The notes under the pieces: generated by a model
The model's input: only the letters and a program-made list of their open reading frames with translations
The model's database searches: none
What the model was told of the DNA's origin: nothing
In this document: piece by piece, positions 7,175 to 15,256 of the stretch
Layout of the letters: the number at the start of each line of letters is the position of its first letter
Numbering within the stretch: position 1 is the stretch's first letter
Source: DATGEP01 sp035310125
GTDB lineage: Bacteria > Chloroflexota > Ktedonobacteria > Ktedonobacterales > JADMIN01
DNA: 18,612 bases
Assembly (NCBI GenBank): GCA_035310125.1
Contig: DATGEP010000294.1
Location: 1-18,612, forward strand
Direction: 5' to 3'
Made by a program: the position numbers and the translations under genes

Positions 7175-8416
7175 CTATACGCTCCAGGCCGCGATATTTT
7201 GCTCGCTCACCGTGTACAGGGTATGGAGCGCCTGGCCTTGCGCGTCCCACTGAACGACATCCCAGCTACCCGCCACATTGTGGTACTGGTTATAGTCGTC
7301 TTCGCCGTTCGCACCTTCGAAGTCAATGTTGTGGCCCGCTTTGAGCTGGGTTACACCATCGGCGTAGGTGTGCACGACTACGCCCGACTCGTCGGTCGTC
7401 ACCTTGTTGACATCCTGAATCCAGACTTTCGGATCAGTGGAGCCAGCCTTGGTAATGGCGAGGCAGGCAATGATGGTAGAGTCGTACGTGTTCTGTGACA
7501 GCGCGACTGGCTGACTCGATCCCCAGACCTTCTGATACTGCTGGACGAAGTACGACCAGGCAGGGCCAGCAGGCGGCGAACCGTTCATGCCGGTCAGGTA
7601 TTGCGCTGAATACTGCAAGCCCATCGCTTTGGCGAAGTTGACGTCAGCGCCGCCGTCGGTAGCGATGAATGGAACGTTCATGTGCCCCATCTGTACGACT
7701 TGGCTGAAGAACGTGCTGGCAGTCTGTGGGTCGGTCTGGATAAAGATCGCCTGCGGGTTGTTCGCGAAGAGCTTCTCGATCTCGGTGCGATATGAGCTCT
7801 GATGTGGTGTCACAAGTTCCTGGTCAACGATAGTGCCACCGTGGTTGGTGTAGGACTTGACCAGCGGAGTGACGACGCCAGCCGCGTTTGAGGTGGACTC
7901 GAAGAAGACGCCCGCGTGCGTCAGACCCTTCTGAATGGCGTAGTACGCCATGCCGATAGCAAGTGTTGAGTCGGAGGGAGTCGTCCGATACACGTAGGTG
8001 TTCGTCATGTGATCGAGCTGCGTCGTGCCGCCCTCAACGAAGTCGGGCAGATGGGCAGGATCAAACTGATTAATGACACCCTCAATCTCGAGGGAGGACG
8101 GTCCCAGCACGAAGGTGGGGTTGGAAAGCTGTAACTGCTTGAGGGCCGTCACAGCGTCAACGCCGTCGCCACCAGTGTCGGCGAGCTGCGCGTTGATCTG
8201 ATGGCCACCGCATCCGCCGTTCTGGTTAATATCGGCGATGGCAACTTTTGCGCCGTGCAAAAACCACTGACCGACGTACGGCTCTCGGCCTGTCATGGGA
8301 AAGAGCTCGCCTACCGTGATCGGTCCGTTGCTACTGGTTCCACCCGACCCGCAGGCAGTCAGTACCATTGACCCGAGCATGAGAAACGCGAGGAATGCCG
8401 CGAAACGCTTTGGCAT
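7175..8416 (-). CDS. ABC transporter substrate-binding lipoprotein (LivK/periplasmic-binding type 1 family)
   Basis: Encodes 413 residues. The N-terminus has a short basic start (MPKR), a hydrophobic stretch and the lipobox LTAC with Cys22, so the mature protein should be a lipoprotein anchored on the outer face of the membrane. The body is a type 1 binding-protein fold of the branched-chain amino acid/amide/urea class: ITVGELFPMTG, HGAKVAIADIN, LADTGGDGVDAVTALKQL, VFFESTSNAAGV and QAIFIQTDPQTASTFFSQV. ATG 8416 is chosen because GGGAGG lies 7 nt upstream and the signal peptide starts there; an upstream in-frame codon at 8449 would overlap livF. It lies 29 bp after livF, so the importer genes precede their binding protein. 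The ligand cannot be read from sequence; it may be Leu/Ile/Val or another small acid or amide. Confidence 0.92.
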   Translation of the reverse strand: MPKRFAAFLAFLMLGSMVLTACGSGGTSSNGPITVGELFPMTGREPYVGQWFLHGAKVAIADINQNGGCGGHQINAQLADTGGDGVDAVTALKQLQLSNPTFVLGPSSLEIEGVINQFDPAHLPDFVEGGTTQLDHMTNTYVYRTTPSDSTLAIGMAYYAIQKGLTHAGVFFESTSNAAGVVTPLVKSYTNHGGTIVDQELVTPHQSSYRTEIEKLFANNPQAIFIQTDPQTASTFFSQVVQMGHMNVPFIATDGGADVNFAKAMGLQYSAQYLTGMNGSPPAGPAWSYFVQQYQKVWGSSQPVALSQNTYDSTIIACLAITKAGSTDPKVWIQDVNKVTTDESGVVVHTYADGVTQLKAGHNIDFEGANGEDDYNQYHNVAGSWDVVQWDAQGQALHTLYTVSEQNIAAWSV

Positions 8417-8445
8417 AGAAGAACCTCCCAACAAGATGGACAATT

Positions 8446-9225
8446 TCATGCTTGCGCGGGATCCGGAGCTCCGGGTACATTTTCTCCTTTCTTACCGAGG
8501 AAAATGGCGGGCAGATCGAGAGTCCGCATATACTCGGTAGTTCCCTCCACACGATTGCGCCCCGCAACCAATACATACACCCACTGCGAGTTCGCGATGG
8601 CGCGCTCGACGTTCTGCTCCACCACGACGACCGCCGTGCCCGTTTTGGCAATCTCCCGAACTTTCTGCCAGACGACTTCCGTGTAGATTGGCGAAAGACC
8701 CGCAGTTGGCTCGTCAAGGAGAAGGACTTTGGGGTCGAGCATGAGCGCGCGGGCCATGGCCAGCATGTTGCGCTGGCCGCCACTCAAGTTACCTCCCTTT
8801 TTATGCTCCGCCGTTTTGAGGTCGGAGAAGAGCTCAAAGAGGTGGTCAATACGAGGCGATAGGTCGCCCCGCAGGATGAAGCCACCCATCTCCAGATTCT
8901 CACGAATGGTGAGGGTGGGGAAGACATTCTGTTCCTGTGGCACATACGCCAAGCCCATGCGCGCCACGCGGTTAGCCTGCAAGCCCGCGAGCTGCTTGCC
9001 ATCGACAGTAACGGTGCCACTCATGGGAGATAAGACACCGGCGATAAGCTTGAGGAAGGTGGACTTGCCGGCGCCATTTGGGCCGACAATACTCACCACT
9101 CGACCCGGCTGAGCACGAATGGCGACGTCCTGGACGATTGCATTTCTGCCGTAGCCGCCGGTAATCCCGTCAACGCGGAGCACCGCCGTGTCAGCATCCG
9201 TATCGGTTATATGTGCCAGCGCCAT
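8446..9225 (-). CDS. livF: Branched-chain amino acid-type ABC transporter ATP-binding protein LivF
   Basis: Encodes 259 residues, one of the two cytosolic ATPase subunits of a HAAT-family importer. Walker A GPNGAGKST is at 48-56, the Q-loop region AYVPQEQNVFPTLTIRENL at about 93-111, the signature LSGGQ at 147-151 and Walker B VLLLDEP at 167-173. The switch region VVVEQNVE has Gln where many ABC ATPases have His, which is usual for LivF. The VPQEQNVFPTLTIRENLEMG block separates it from LivG. ATG 9225 has AAGGAG 7 nt upstream, overlapping the livG stop codon, so translation is coupled. It has an N-terminal extension of about 15 residues before the ATPase fold. All motifs are intact. Confidence 0.94.
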   Translation of the reverse strand: MALAHITDTDADTAVLRVDGITGGYGRNAIVQDVAIRAQPGRVVSIVGPNGAGKSTFLKLIAGVLSPMSGTVTVDGKQLAGLQANRVARMGLAYVPQEQNVFPTLTIRENLEMGGFILRGDLSPRIDHLFELFSDLKTAEHKKGGNLSGGQRNMLAMARALMLDPKVLLLDEPTAGLSPIYTEVVWQKVREIAKTGTAVVVVEQNVERAIANSQWVYVLVAGRNRVEGTTEYMRTLDLPAIFLGKKGENVPGAPDPAQA

Positions 9226-9236
9226 TGGATGTCTCC

Positions 9237-10049
9237 TTAGCCTCCCAGATACGCCTCGACCACCTGCTTATTGGCACGCACCTCGGCCATCGTGCCGGTC
9301 GTCAGTGCCTGCCCACTCGCCATCACGATCACGTGATCGCAGATTTGGTCAACGATGCCAAGGTTGTGCTCAACCAGCAAAAAGGTGATGCTGGTGCTCT
9401 TGCTCAGCTCGACAATATGTTGCGCGAGCTGTTCGGCCAGGGCGGGATTCACTCCCGCCATTGGCTCGTCAAGCAACAGCAGCTTCGGATCGGCCATCAG
9501 CGCGCGTGACATCTCCAGCAGGCGCTTCTGACCGCCACTCAGGTTACGGGCGTACTCGTCGCGCTTCTCGTACAAGCCAAATGTATTGAGTAGGTTGAGC
9601 GCCTTCTCCAGATAGCGCTTCTCTTCCGCCGCCACCACATGCGGTCGAAGGATGGAGTTGATGAGCGATTCACCGGCCTGCATCTGCGGCGGCACCATCA
9701 GGTTCTCAAGTACCGTCATGCCGCCGTAGCCGCGCGAGATCTGAAAGGTGCGAATGAGACCCGCTCGCGCACGCCGGTAGGGTGGCCATCGCGTAATGTC
9801 TTGGCCGTCAAAGACGATGGAGCCGTGCTTCTGCGATGGATAGAACCCGGAGACCACGTTGATGAGCGTGCTCTTGCCAGCGCCATTTGGTCCAATCAGC
9901 GCGGTGATCTTGCCCACTGGGACGGTCAGTGAGCAATCGTCCACCGCCTTCACGCCGCCGAATGAATGCGTGAGATGCTCGACACGCAGGATGTCAGCGT
10001 GGCCAGTGCTTGGCACCTGGCGATTCGCGAGCTCAGCCGGCTGTGGCAT
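9237..10049 (-). CDS. livG: Branched-chain amino acid-type ABC transporter ATP-binding protein LivG
   Basis: Encodes 270 residues, the second ATPase subunit. Walker A GPNGAGKST is at 53-61, LSGGQ at 170-174, Walker B LLLLDEPMAGVNP at about 190-202 and the switch His in LLVEHNL at 225-231. The text GLIRTFQISRGYGGMTVLENLMV and DEPMAGVNP is characteristic of LivG. The start ATG 10049 overlaps the 3' end of livM by 17 bp, with AAGGAGG 6 nt before the ATG inside livM, a typical translational-coupling arrangement. Its motifs are complete, so with LivF it should form the functional ATPase pair. Confidence 0.94.
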   Translation of the reverse strand: MPQPAELANRQVPSTGHADILRVEHLTHSFGGVKAVDDCSLTVPVGKITALIGPNGAGKSTLINVVSGFYPSQKHGSIVFDGQDITRWPPYRRARAGLIRTFQISRGYGGMTVLENLMVPPQMQAGESLINSILRPHVVAAEEKRYLEKALNLLNTFGLYEKRDEYARNLSGGQKRLLEMSRALMADPKLLLLDEPMAGVNPALAEQLAQHIVELSKSTSITFLLVEHNLGIVDQICDHVIVMASGQALTTGTMAEVRANKQVVEAYLGG

Positions 10050-11070
10050 CAGGCTCCTCCTTCGCTTGCGCCGTCACCACCGTGGGTTGAGATGATCCCT
10101 TCAGAAGTGGGATGCCGAAGCGGTTGAAGCGCGTCTTCTTTTCAGGAATGATGCCCTGTGGGCGGAACCAGAGAACGAGAATCAGCATGGAGCCCACAAG
10201 GATGTTGCGCATCGCCGGGATGAGGCTAGGATTGCCGGTGAGCTGCGGAAGGAAACGAGTCGCCTCCTGGAAGCCCACAGGGACGAGCAACGCACCCAAC
10301 ATCGCGCCCCAGTTGTTCGCCGTTCCGCCTACGAGTAGCGCCGTCCAGACCACAAAGGTTTCGCCAGCAGTCCACCCACTAGGATTGAGGGCAGTAGAGA
10401 AGCCAATCAGGATGGCACCCGCGATGCCAGCGTAAAAGCAGCCGATGACCATCGCGATCATGCGGTATTTGAACGTATTCTTGCCGAACGCCTCAGACAC
10501 ATCCTGGTCCTCGCGGATCGAGCGCAGAGTTCTCCCGAAAGGGGAGCTGTAGATGCGGTTAGCGAACCACCACAGGATAAGCGCGAAGACGCCGGCAACC
10601 ACGACGTAGACGAACTGGTACGTGTTGTAATCAATGTTGAAGCGCGTCAGCAGCGGTTGTGGCACACCACCAAGGCCGTCCCACCCATTGAAGAGGCCCG
10701 TGACATTGCCGATAAAGTCGTACGCGATGGCCCCCAATGCCACCGTCACGATGGCCATGTAGTCACTGCGCAATCGCTTGAGGGCGACGAAGCCAACGAG
10801 CAAACCCAGAAGAGCGGCAGCCAGCCCACCCATAAGGAACGTAATGGGAAACGGCCATGAAAGACCCAGCACGTAGGTCTGACCAGCGACGCCATTCGCC
10901 TGTGGCAGGGCGAAGACGCCACTGACATACGCGCCAATCGCCATGAAGATGATGAACGCGAAATTCAGGATCCCGGTATATCCGAACTGGATGTTCAAGC
11001 CCCAGGTGAGGATGTTGTAGTCGAACCAGAACACGAGGAGCGTTGTGGCGTAAAAGAGAATTGGAGACAT
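10033..11070 (-). CDS. livM: Branched-chain amino acid-type ABC transporter permease LivM
   Basis: Encodes 345 residues, a multi-spanning inner-membrane permease. It begins with a hydrophobic helix (ILFYATTLLVFWF), then NIQFGYTGILNFAFIIFMAIGAYVSG, the membrane entry typical of LivM. The cytoplasmic loop SPFGRTLRSIREDQDVSEAFGKNTFKYRM contains the EAA-like coupling motif, and the protein ends with LWFRPQGIIPEKK, the usual LivM C-terminal signature. ATG 11070 is preferred over an upstream in-frame codon at 11187. It has a strong GGAAGGGAAGG site 9 nt upstream, the extra upstream residues are not membrane-like, and they would overlap livH. The gap to the livH stop is only 4 bp. Confidence 0.93.
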   Translation of the reverse strand: MSPILFYATTLLVFWFDYNILTWGLNIQFGYTGILNFAFIIFMAIGAYVSGVFALPQANGVAGQTYVLGLSWPFPITFLMGGLAAALLGLLVGFVALKRLRSDYMAIVTVALGAIAYDFIGNVTGLFNGWDGLGGVPQPLLTRFNIDYNTYQFVYVVVAGVFALILWWFANRIYSSPFGRTLRSIREDQDVSEAFGKNTFKYRMIAMVIGCFYAGIAGAILIGFSTALNPSGWTAGETFVVWTALLVGGTANNWGAMLGALLVPVGFQEATRFLPQLTGNPSLIPAMRNILVGSMLILVLWFRPQGIIPEKKTRFNRFGIPLLKGSSQPTVVTAQAKEEPDATAG

Positions 11071-11074
11071 CGAG

Positions 11075-11956
11075 TCATGCCTTCCCTTCCGTGGCGAAGA
11101 TGCCCTGTGGTCGCAGCAGCAACACAATGACGAGAATGACGAAGGCCGCGTCATTCTTGAAGTCAGAACTGAGCGGAACGGCGGCAATCTCAGTGACGAG
11201 ACCGATCACCAGAGCGCCTGCCATCGCGCCATAGGGCTTGCCGATGCCGCCAAGGATGACGGCGGCGAAGATCACGAACAGGAAGTCACCACCTGAAGCG
11301 GGCTGGAACGACGAGATGTTGAGCGCTAGCACGACGCCCGCAAGACCGGCGAGAAAGCCGCTGAGCAACCAGGTGAAGTTTGTCACCTGCTCGGTATCAA
11401 TGCCGCAATTTTTGGCGAGGGAGGGATTATCCGACATCGCCCGCATCGCCTTGCCAATCTTGGTGTAGTTGAGCAGCACATGCAGGCCAAGCATGGCCGC
11501 CACGGCGATGCCGATGATGACGAGCTGCTGGCCAGTGAAGAGGAAGGGGCCGATAGCGTGTTGTGTGTCACGGCCTACGCTGAACTGGCGGAAGTCACCT
11601 CCCCAGATCGCCAGAATCACGTTGGAGAGCACCAGGGAGAGTCCAAACGTGACCACCAGCATGAAGAGCACGGGATATCCCTTCCTCACGAAGGGAGCGA
11701 GTACGACAAGGTTCAGGATGACGCCGAGAATGCCAGTGAGCACGGCCCCGACGAGCAGCGCGAGCCAGATGTTCCAACCGTAGTGCGCATTGGCAAGCCA
11801 CGCGAAGTAGGCGCCAAACGTCAACATCTCGCCATAGGCGAAGTTGATATAGTTCGTGACGCCGAACTGGAGCGAGAGGCCGACCGAGGCTAACGCGAGA
11901 ATCGAGGCTGTAACTAATCCGAAACCGACGGCATGCAGATAAATGAGCATGGGCAT
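11075..11956 (-). CDS. livH: Branched-chain amino acid-type ABC transporter permease LivH
   Basis: Encodes 293 residues, the usual length for LivH, the second membrane-spanning permease. Family text is clear: ALASVGLSLQFGVTNYINFAYGEMLTFGAYFA at the N-terminus, the coupling loop TKIGKAMRAMSDNPSLAKNCGID, GFLAGLAGVVLAL, AAVILGGIGKPYGAMAGALVIG, and the C-terminal VLLLRPQGIFATEGKA. ATG 11956 has GAAGG a few bases upstream; a second in-frame ATG at 11950 is possible. It is the first gene of the importer operon. The 150 bp upstream holds a pair of 11-bp-spaced direct repeats but no convincing sigma-70 promoter. Confidence 0.93.
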   Translation of the reverse strand: MPMLIYLHAVGFGLVTASILALASVGLSLQFGVTNYINFAYGEMLTFGAYFAWLANAHYGWNIWLALLVGAVLTGILGVILNLVVLAPFVRKGYPVLFMLVVTFGLSLVLSNVILAIWGGDFRQFSVGRDTQHAIGPFLFTGQQLVIIGIAVAAMLGLHVLLNYTKIGKAMRAMSDNPSLAKNCGIDTEQVTNFTWLLSGFLAGLAGVVLALNISSFQPASGGDFLFVIFAAVILGGIGKPYGAMAGALVIGLVTEIAAVPLSSDFKNDAAFVILVIVLLLRPQGIFATEGKA

Positions 11957-12088
11957 GTCCTACCTTCGTCAAGCGTCACATTCGTGCCGGTACGCCAGCC
12001 CGGGAAGGTTGCCGCATGGACCACACGAACTGATAGCAGTAGCGTACACGATCGAAATAAACACCGCGTAAATGCCAACAACTCGGAC

Positions 12089-12108
12089 ATAAACATTGTA
12101 TAAACATT
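12089..12108. promoter_or_regulatory. Tandem direct repeat upstream of livH, possible regulator site
   Basis: ATAAACATT occurs at 12089-12097 and again at 12100-12108, exactly 11 bp apart. A weaker copy, ATAAACACC, lies at 12057-12065, about three helical turns away. Direct repeats at 11-bp spacing are the usual binding pattern of OmpR/PhoB-type response regulators. The site is 130-150 bp before livH and immediately past the broken response-regulator gene. Its regulatory role is inference. Confidence 0.4.
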
Positions 12109-12380
12109 AGCCAGCTAACACATTCTTTCCGGCGCACCGGCGTGCCATCCAGTTGACTCGTGATGCGTGCGCTTCCTCATACCGCGCGTCCGTCGAGCCG
12201 GGGGGCATCATGAGGTCAAGCACCAGCAGATGTGGAGACACCGTTTCCCACAGGGCGACCGCCTCCAGTCCGTTGCTCGCCTCGTGAACCTCATAGCCGC
12301 GCACGGAGGTTGCGGCTAATGAAATCGCGGAGCGATGACTCATCTTCAGCGACGACGATGCGATGTGCGGAAGTATTCAT
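12107..12380 (-). pseudogene. Response regulator receiver domain, frameshifted and truncated
   Basis: ATG 12380 overlaps the kinase stop codon (ATGA) and has GAGGAG 6 nt upstream, so this was the partner gene of the sensor kinase. The first frame gives MNTSAHRIVVAEDESSLRDF and ISRNLRA, with the acidic pocket residues of a receiver domain. It then hits TGA at 12291. A different frame continues exactly where expected with GYEVHEASNGLEAVALWETV and LLVLDLMMP, including the phospho-acceptor Asp. The break lies near 12296-12305. A second break is likely at the six-G run 12200-12205: two bases fewer would read MMPRLDG. Nothing resembling the second half of a receiver or an output domain follows, so about half of the receiver and all of the DNA-binding domain are missing. 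The last open frame ends at 12107. Confidence 0.8.
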
Positions 12381-15172
12381 CGGCTGCTCCTCGTCTCTGT
12401 CAGGGCAACCGCACTCGGCGATTCGGGCTCGTCCACGGGTGTGGAGGTTTCGCGAGTTGCGGGAAGGGTAAACGCGATGACGGTACCGCTCGACTCGCTT
12501 TCCGCCCAAATCGCGCCGCCATGCGCCTCCACGAAGGCTTTACAAATCGCCAGCCCGAGGCCCGTGCCGCCATTCTGGTTGCGTGTGCGATCGGCGCGGT
12601 AGAATCGTTCAAAAATGTGCGGTAGGTCGTCCTCAGCAATGCGGGGTCCGTCGTTGGAGACCGCGATGCGGACGTACTCACCGTCGCGCGAAGCGCTCAC
12701 GTGCACGGTGCCATCACCATATGCATTCGCGTTCGCGATCAGATTCTGCACGACAACCTGGATGCGCGCCGCGTCAACCCGAACCAATGGGAGATCATTG
12801 GGAATATCAACGGAGAGGCGCACAGGCGGGGGGCTGAGACGATGCACCGCATCTTCGACGATGCCATCGAGGTGATGCGCCGTCCGGTGCAGAGCCAGTA
12901 GTCCGGCTTCATGCCGCGAGAGGTCAAGCAGGTTGGTCACGAGCTGCGCGAGACGATCCGCCTCCGTGCTGATTGTACCGAGGAAATGCCGCTGGTCGTC
13001 GAGCGACCACGAGACATCGTCTTGAAGCAGCGTCGAAGCATGCCCCTTGATCGCCGCCAGTGGCGTACGCAGCTCATGGCCGACCGCGGCCAGAAGTGTA
13101 GACTTGAACTGGTCCAGCTCACGCTCCCGTGTGACATCGCGCAAGAGCAGGCCACGACCGATAGCCTCTCCGTCGTCGCCATGAACGTCGAAAAGGCGGA
13201 GCTGCATTGCGCGGGCGATGTGCCTCTGGCGCACGTCGAGGAGCCAATCGCCGATTTCACCGACCTCCGCCCGCGCGACACTGCGGCGATACTCCTCGGG
13301 CTTCTCGGCGAGGGCGGCCAGCGCAGTATGTACCGCGCTAATATGCATGGTGCCCAGCGCCACATCCGGCATGCCAAGCAGCGCGCGCGCGCCGGGATTC
13401 GCGTAGACCACAACACCGTCGGCGCTGGTGAGGAGCAGCCCATCGGTCATGCTCCCCATGATCGCGGCAAGGGTTTGTTTCTCCGCCATCGCTTGCCGGT
13501 AAAGGCGCTCATTCTCCCGGGCTATCTCATGAAGTCGCTCATCACTGCGCTCATAGAGTACTGCATGCTCCCAGGCAAGCGTCGCGTGATTCGCGAACGT
13601 CAGCAACAGATCTACCTCATTTGCCGAGAACGGCTGCGGCTCGCGGCGATGCACCACAAGCACGACACCGCCTACTCGCTGCGTGATGATGGGAATAGCC
13701 AGAATCGCCTTGAAGCCTTCGGATGCCGCGATGCTCGGAAACTCGACGTCGCCGTTATTAATCACCTGAACTGGTCTACGCTCATGGAATGCCCGCGCCG
13801 ACGGCACGGTCATGTTATCGGGGCGCACATGCACGAGGTCACCGAAGCCCTCGGCTCTCCCCTCACTGACGAGCACTCGTAGCGTTCCCTCCTTATCTGG
13901 CACGAGCACAGCCGCCGCCTGCACATCCACCAGACGTCGCACTTCGCGGATAATCGTCGTCCCAACCGCACGGGGATCGAGTGAATTCACGACCGCATTC
14001 GACGTCTCGAGCAGCGTGCGCAGCTCTGAGAGCTGAACCGCGACGTCATGTCGCAGAGCTTGCAGCGAGCGCGACAACTTGCCGATCTCATCCGCGCGTG
14101 CAGTTAACCCTGATAGAGCCGAATCCTGCACCGAACCCACGGGCGGCAGTTGGCTATGCTCATCGGTCAGCACGTGCAGCGGGCGAACCACGCGCCGCAA
14201 CAGCACCGTCCAGAAGAGCAGACCACCGAGCGCGAAGAGCCCTGTGGCAAGCAGTAGCCAGATGCGAAAATTAGCCGTCGCCTGGGATATTTCCGCCGCC
14301 GGCCGTTGGACGACCACCGCCCATCCAAGCGCTGGCACGGGCAAAGCCGTATACAGCCAATCCTCTCCGCCTGAGTCGAACGATTCTGACGTGACGCTGT
14401 TTCCCGCGAGTGCGCTGGCAGCTCCCGGCAACGTGTTGGCCAGCGGCTGGAGCAGGTGAGCTGAATCAGGAGAAGCGATGAGCTCGCCCCGGTCGTCGAG
14501 CACACTGATGACAAGGTGCTGACCTTGCGTGGTTTGCGCGTCAATCACCGTGCGCAAAGGCGTGCTCAGCCCGTCCAGCAGGAGTGTCGTAGCGAGAACT
14601 CCCAGGAATGCGCCGCGATTATCGCGCACCGATTCCGCGATGGTGACGACGTCGTTGTTCGTAGTTGGATCAATTGAGCCGCCTTCTACTATGGGATCAT
14701 TGGTGCTTGCCGCTTGGCGAAAGACGGCGCTGCTCGCGAAGTTGGCGTTTTGAGCGTACAGCTCTGAGGGTACGGACAGTCTCAGCGCACCAGTGGTATC
14801 CAGCCAGTAGACTCGGTCAATGTCTGGTCGGGCAATCTCGTAGACGGAGAACATATCCGACATGTCTCTGCCGCTCGTGACATAGGTTGCGGCGGTCTGC
14901 CCCAGCTCGACGAGTGACGTTTTTATCGTGTCGAGCGTGGAATACGTGTCGAAAGAGACTTCCTGAGCAAGGGTCAGGTCGGTGCTTTGGAAGCCATCGC
15001 GGATCTGGCTTTGTCCCACCGCGTCCGCCTCTAGGCCGCTACCGATAACCAGCAGCACAAACACGAGATAGACGCCCAGGAGCTGGGCGAGCAGAGATCG
15101 CCGGATAAACTTAAGCGCGGCGGATCGCTTACACCGAGAGAGCCAGCCACGCATGGCGATATGAGAAATCAT
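12377..15172 (-). CDS. Membrane sensor histidine kinase (dCache-HAMP-GAF-PAS-HisKA-HATPase)
   Basis: Encodes 931 residues. In order: a basic N-terminus; TM1 at about 28-46; a large extracytoplasmic region (about 47-300) with the feel of a double Cache ligand-sensing domain (VYWLDTTGALRLSVP, ISVLDDRGELIASPD, GWAVVVQRPAAE); TM2 at about 303-325; a HAMP linker; a GAF domain at about 395-540; and a PAS domain at about 565-685 (DGLLLTSADGVVVYANPGAR). The HisKA motif GHELRTPLAAIKGH follows with phospho-His near 699. The ATPase domain has N-box QNLIANANAYG, G1 NDGP, F-box IFERFYR and G2 GGTGLGL, all complete. ATG 15172 is chosen over the one at 15196 because GGGGAG lies 6 nt before it. It follows the lyase gene by 84 bp and overlaps its broken response regulator by 4 bp. 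The ligand is unknown; small carboxylates and amino acids are common for dCache domains. Confidence 0.92.
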   Translation of the reverse strand: MISHIAMRGWLSRCKRSAALKFIRRSLLAQLLGVYLVFVLLVIGSGLEADAVGQSQIRDGFQSTDLTLAQEVSFDTYSTLDTIKTSLVELGQTAATYVTSGRDMSDMFSVYEIARPDIDRVYWLDTTGALRLSVPSELYAQNANFASSAVFRQAASTNDPIVEGGSIDPTTNNDVVTIAESVRDNRGAFLGVLATTLLLDGLSTPLRTVIDAQTTQGQHLVISVLDDRGELIASPDSAHLLQPLANTLPGAASALAGNSVTSESFDSGGEDWLYTALPVPALGWAVVVQRPAAEISQATANFRIWLLLATGLFALGGLLFWTVLLRRVVRPLHVLTDEHSQLPPVGSVQDSALSGLTARADEIGKLSRSLQALRHDVAVQLSELRTLLETSNAVVNSLDPRAVGTTIIREVRRLVDVQAAAVLVPDKEGTLRVLVSEGRAEGFGDLVHVRPDNMTVPSARAFHERRPVQVINNGDVEFPSIAASEGFKAILAIPIITQRVGGVVLVVHRREPQPFSANEVDLLLTFANHATLAWEHAVLYERSDERLHEIARENERLYRQAMAEKQTLAAIMGSMTDGLLLTSADGVVVYANPGARALLGMPDVALGTMHISAVHTALAALAEKPEEYRRSVARAEVGEIGDWLLDVRQRHIARAMQLRLFDVHGDDGEAIGRGLLLRDVTRERELDQFKSTLLAAVGHELRTPLAAIKGHASTLLQDDVSWSLDDQRHFLGTISTEADRLAQLVTNLLDLSRHEAGLLALHRTAHHLDGIVEDAVHRLSPPPVRLSVDIPNDLPLVRVDAARIQVVVQNLIANANAYGDGTVHVSASRDGEYVRIAVSNDGPRIAEDDLPHIFERFYRADRTRNQNGGTGLGLAICKAFVEAHGGAIWAESESSGTVIAFTLPATRETSTPVDEPESPSAVALTETRSSR

Positions 15173-15178
15173 GACACG

Positions 15179-15184
15179 CTCCCC
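15179..15184 (-). promoter_or_regulatory. Ribosome binding site that fixes the kinase start
   Basis: Minus-strand GGGGAG, 6 nt before ATG 15172. The alternative ATG at 15196 has no comparable site. Confidence 0.6.
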
Positions 15185-15256
15185 TGCCGCCGTCATGTTC
15201 GCTGTGGGATCCGCGACAGCCTGGAATGCAAGGTGTCCAGCGTCCCCGTCGCGGCA

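Noticed and set aside
6996..7250. N-terminal extension of the importer-linked CoA-transferase
   Set aside because: The family fold begins after 6995. The extension would read through both intercistronic stem-loops and into the binding-protein gene.
12911..13882. 323-codon open frame on the plus strand
   Set aside because: Antisense to the GAF, PAS and HisKA parts of the sensor kinase; no domain or ribosome site supports it.
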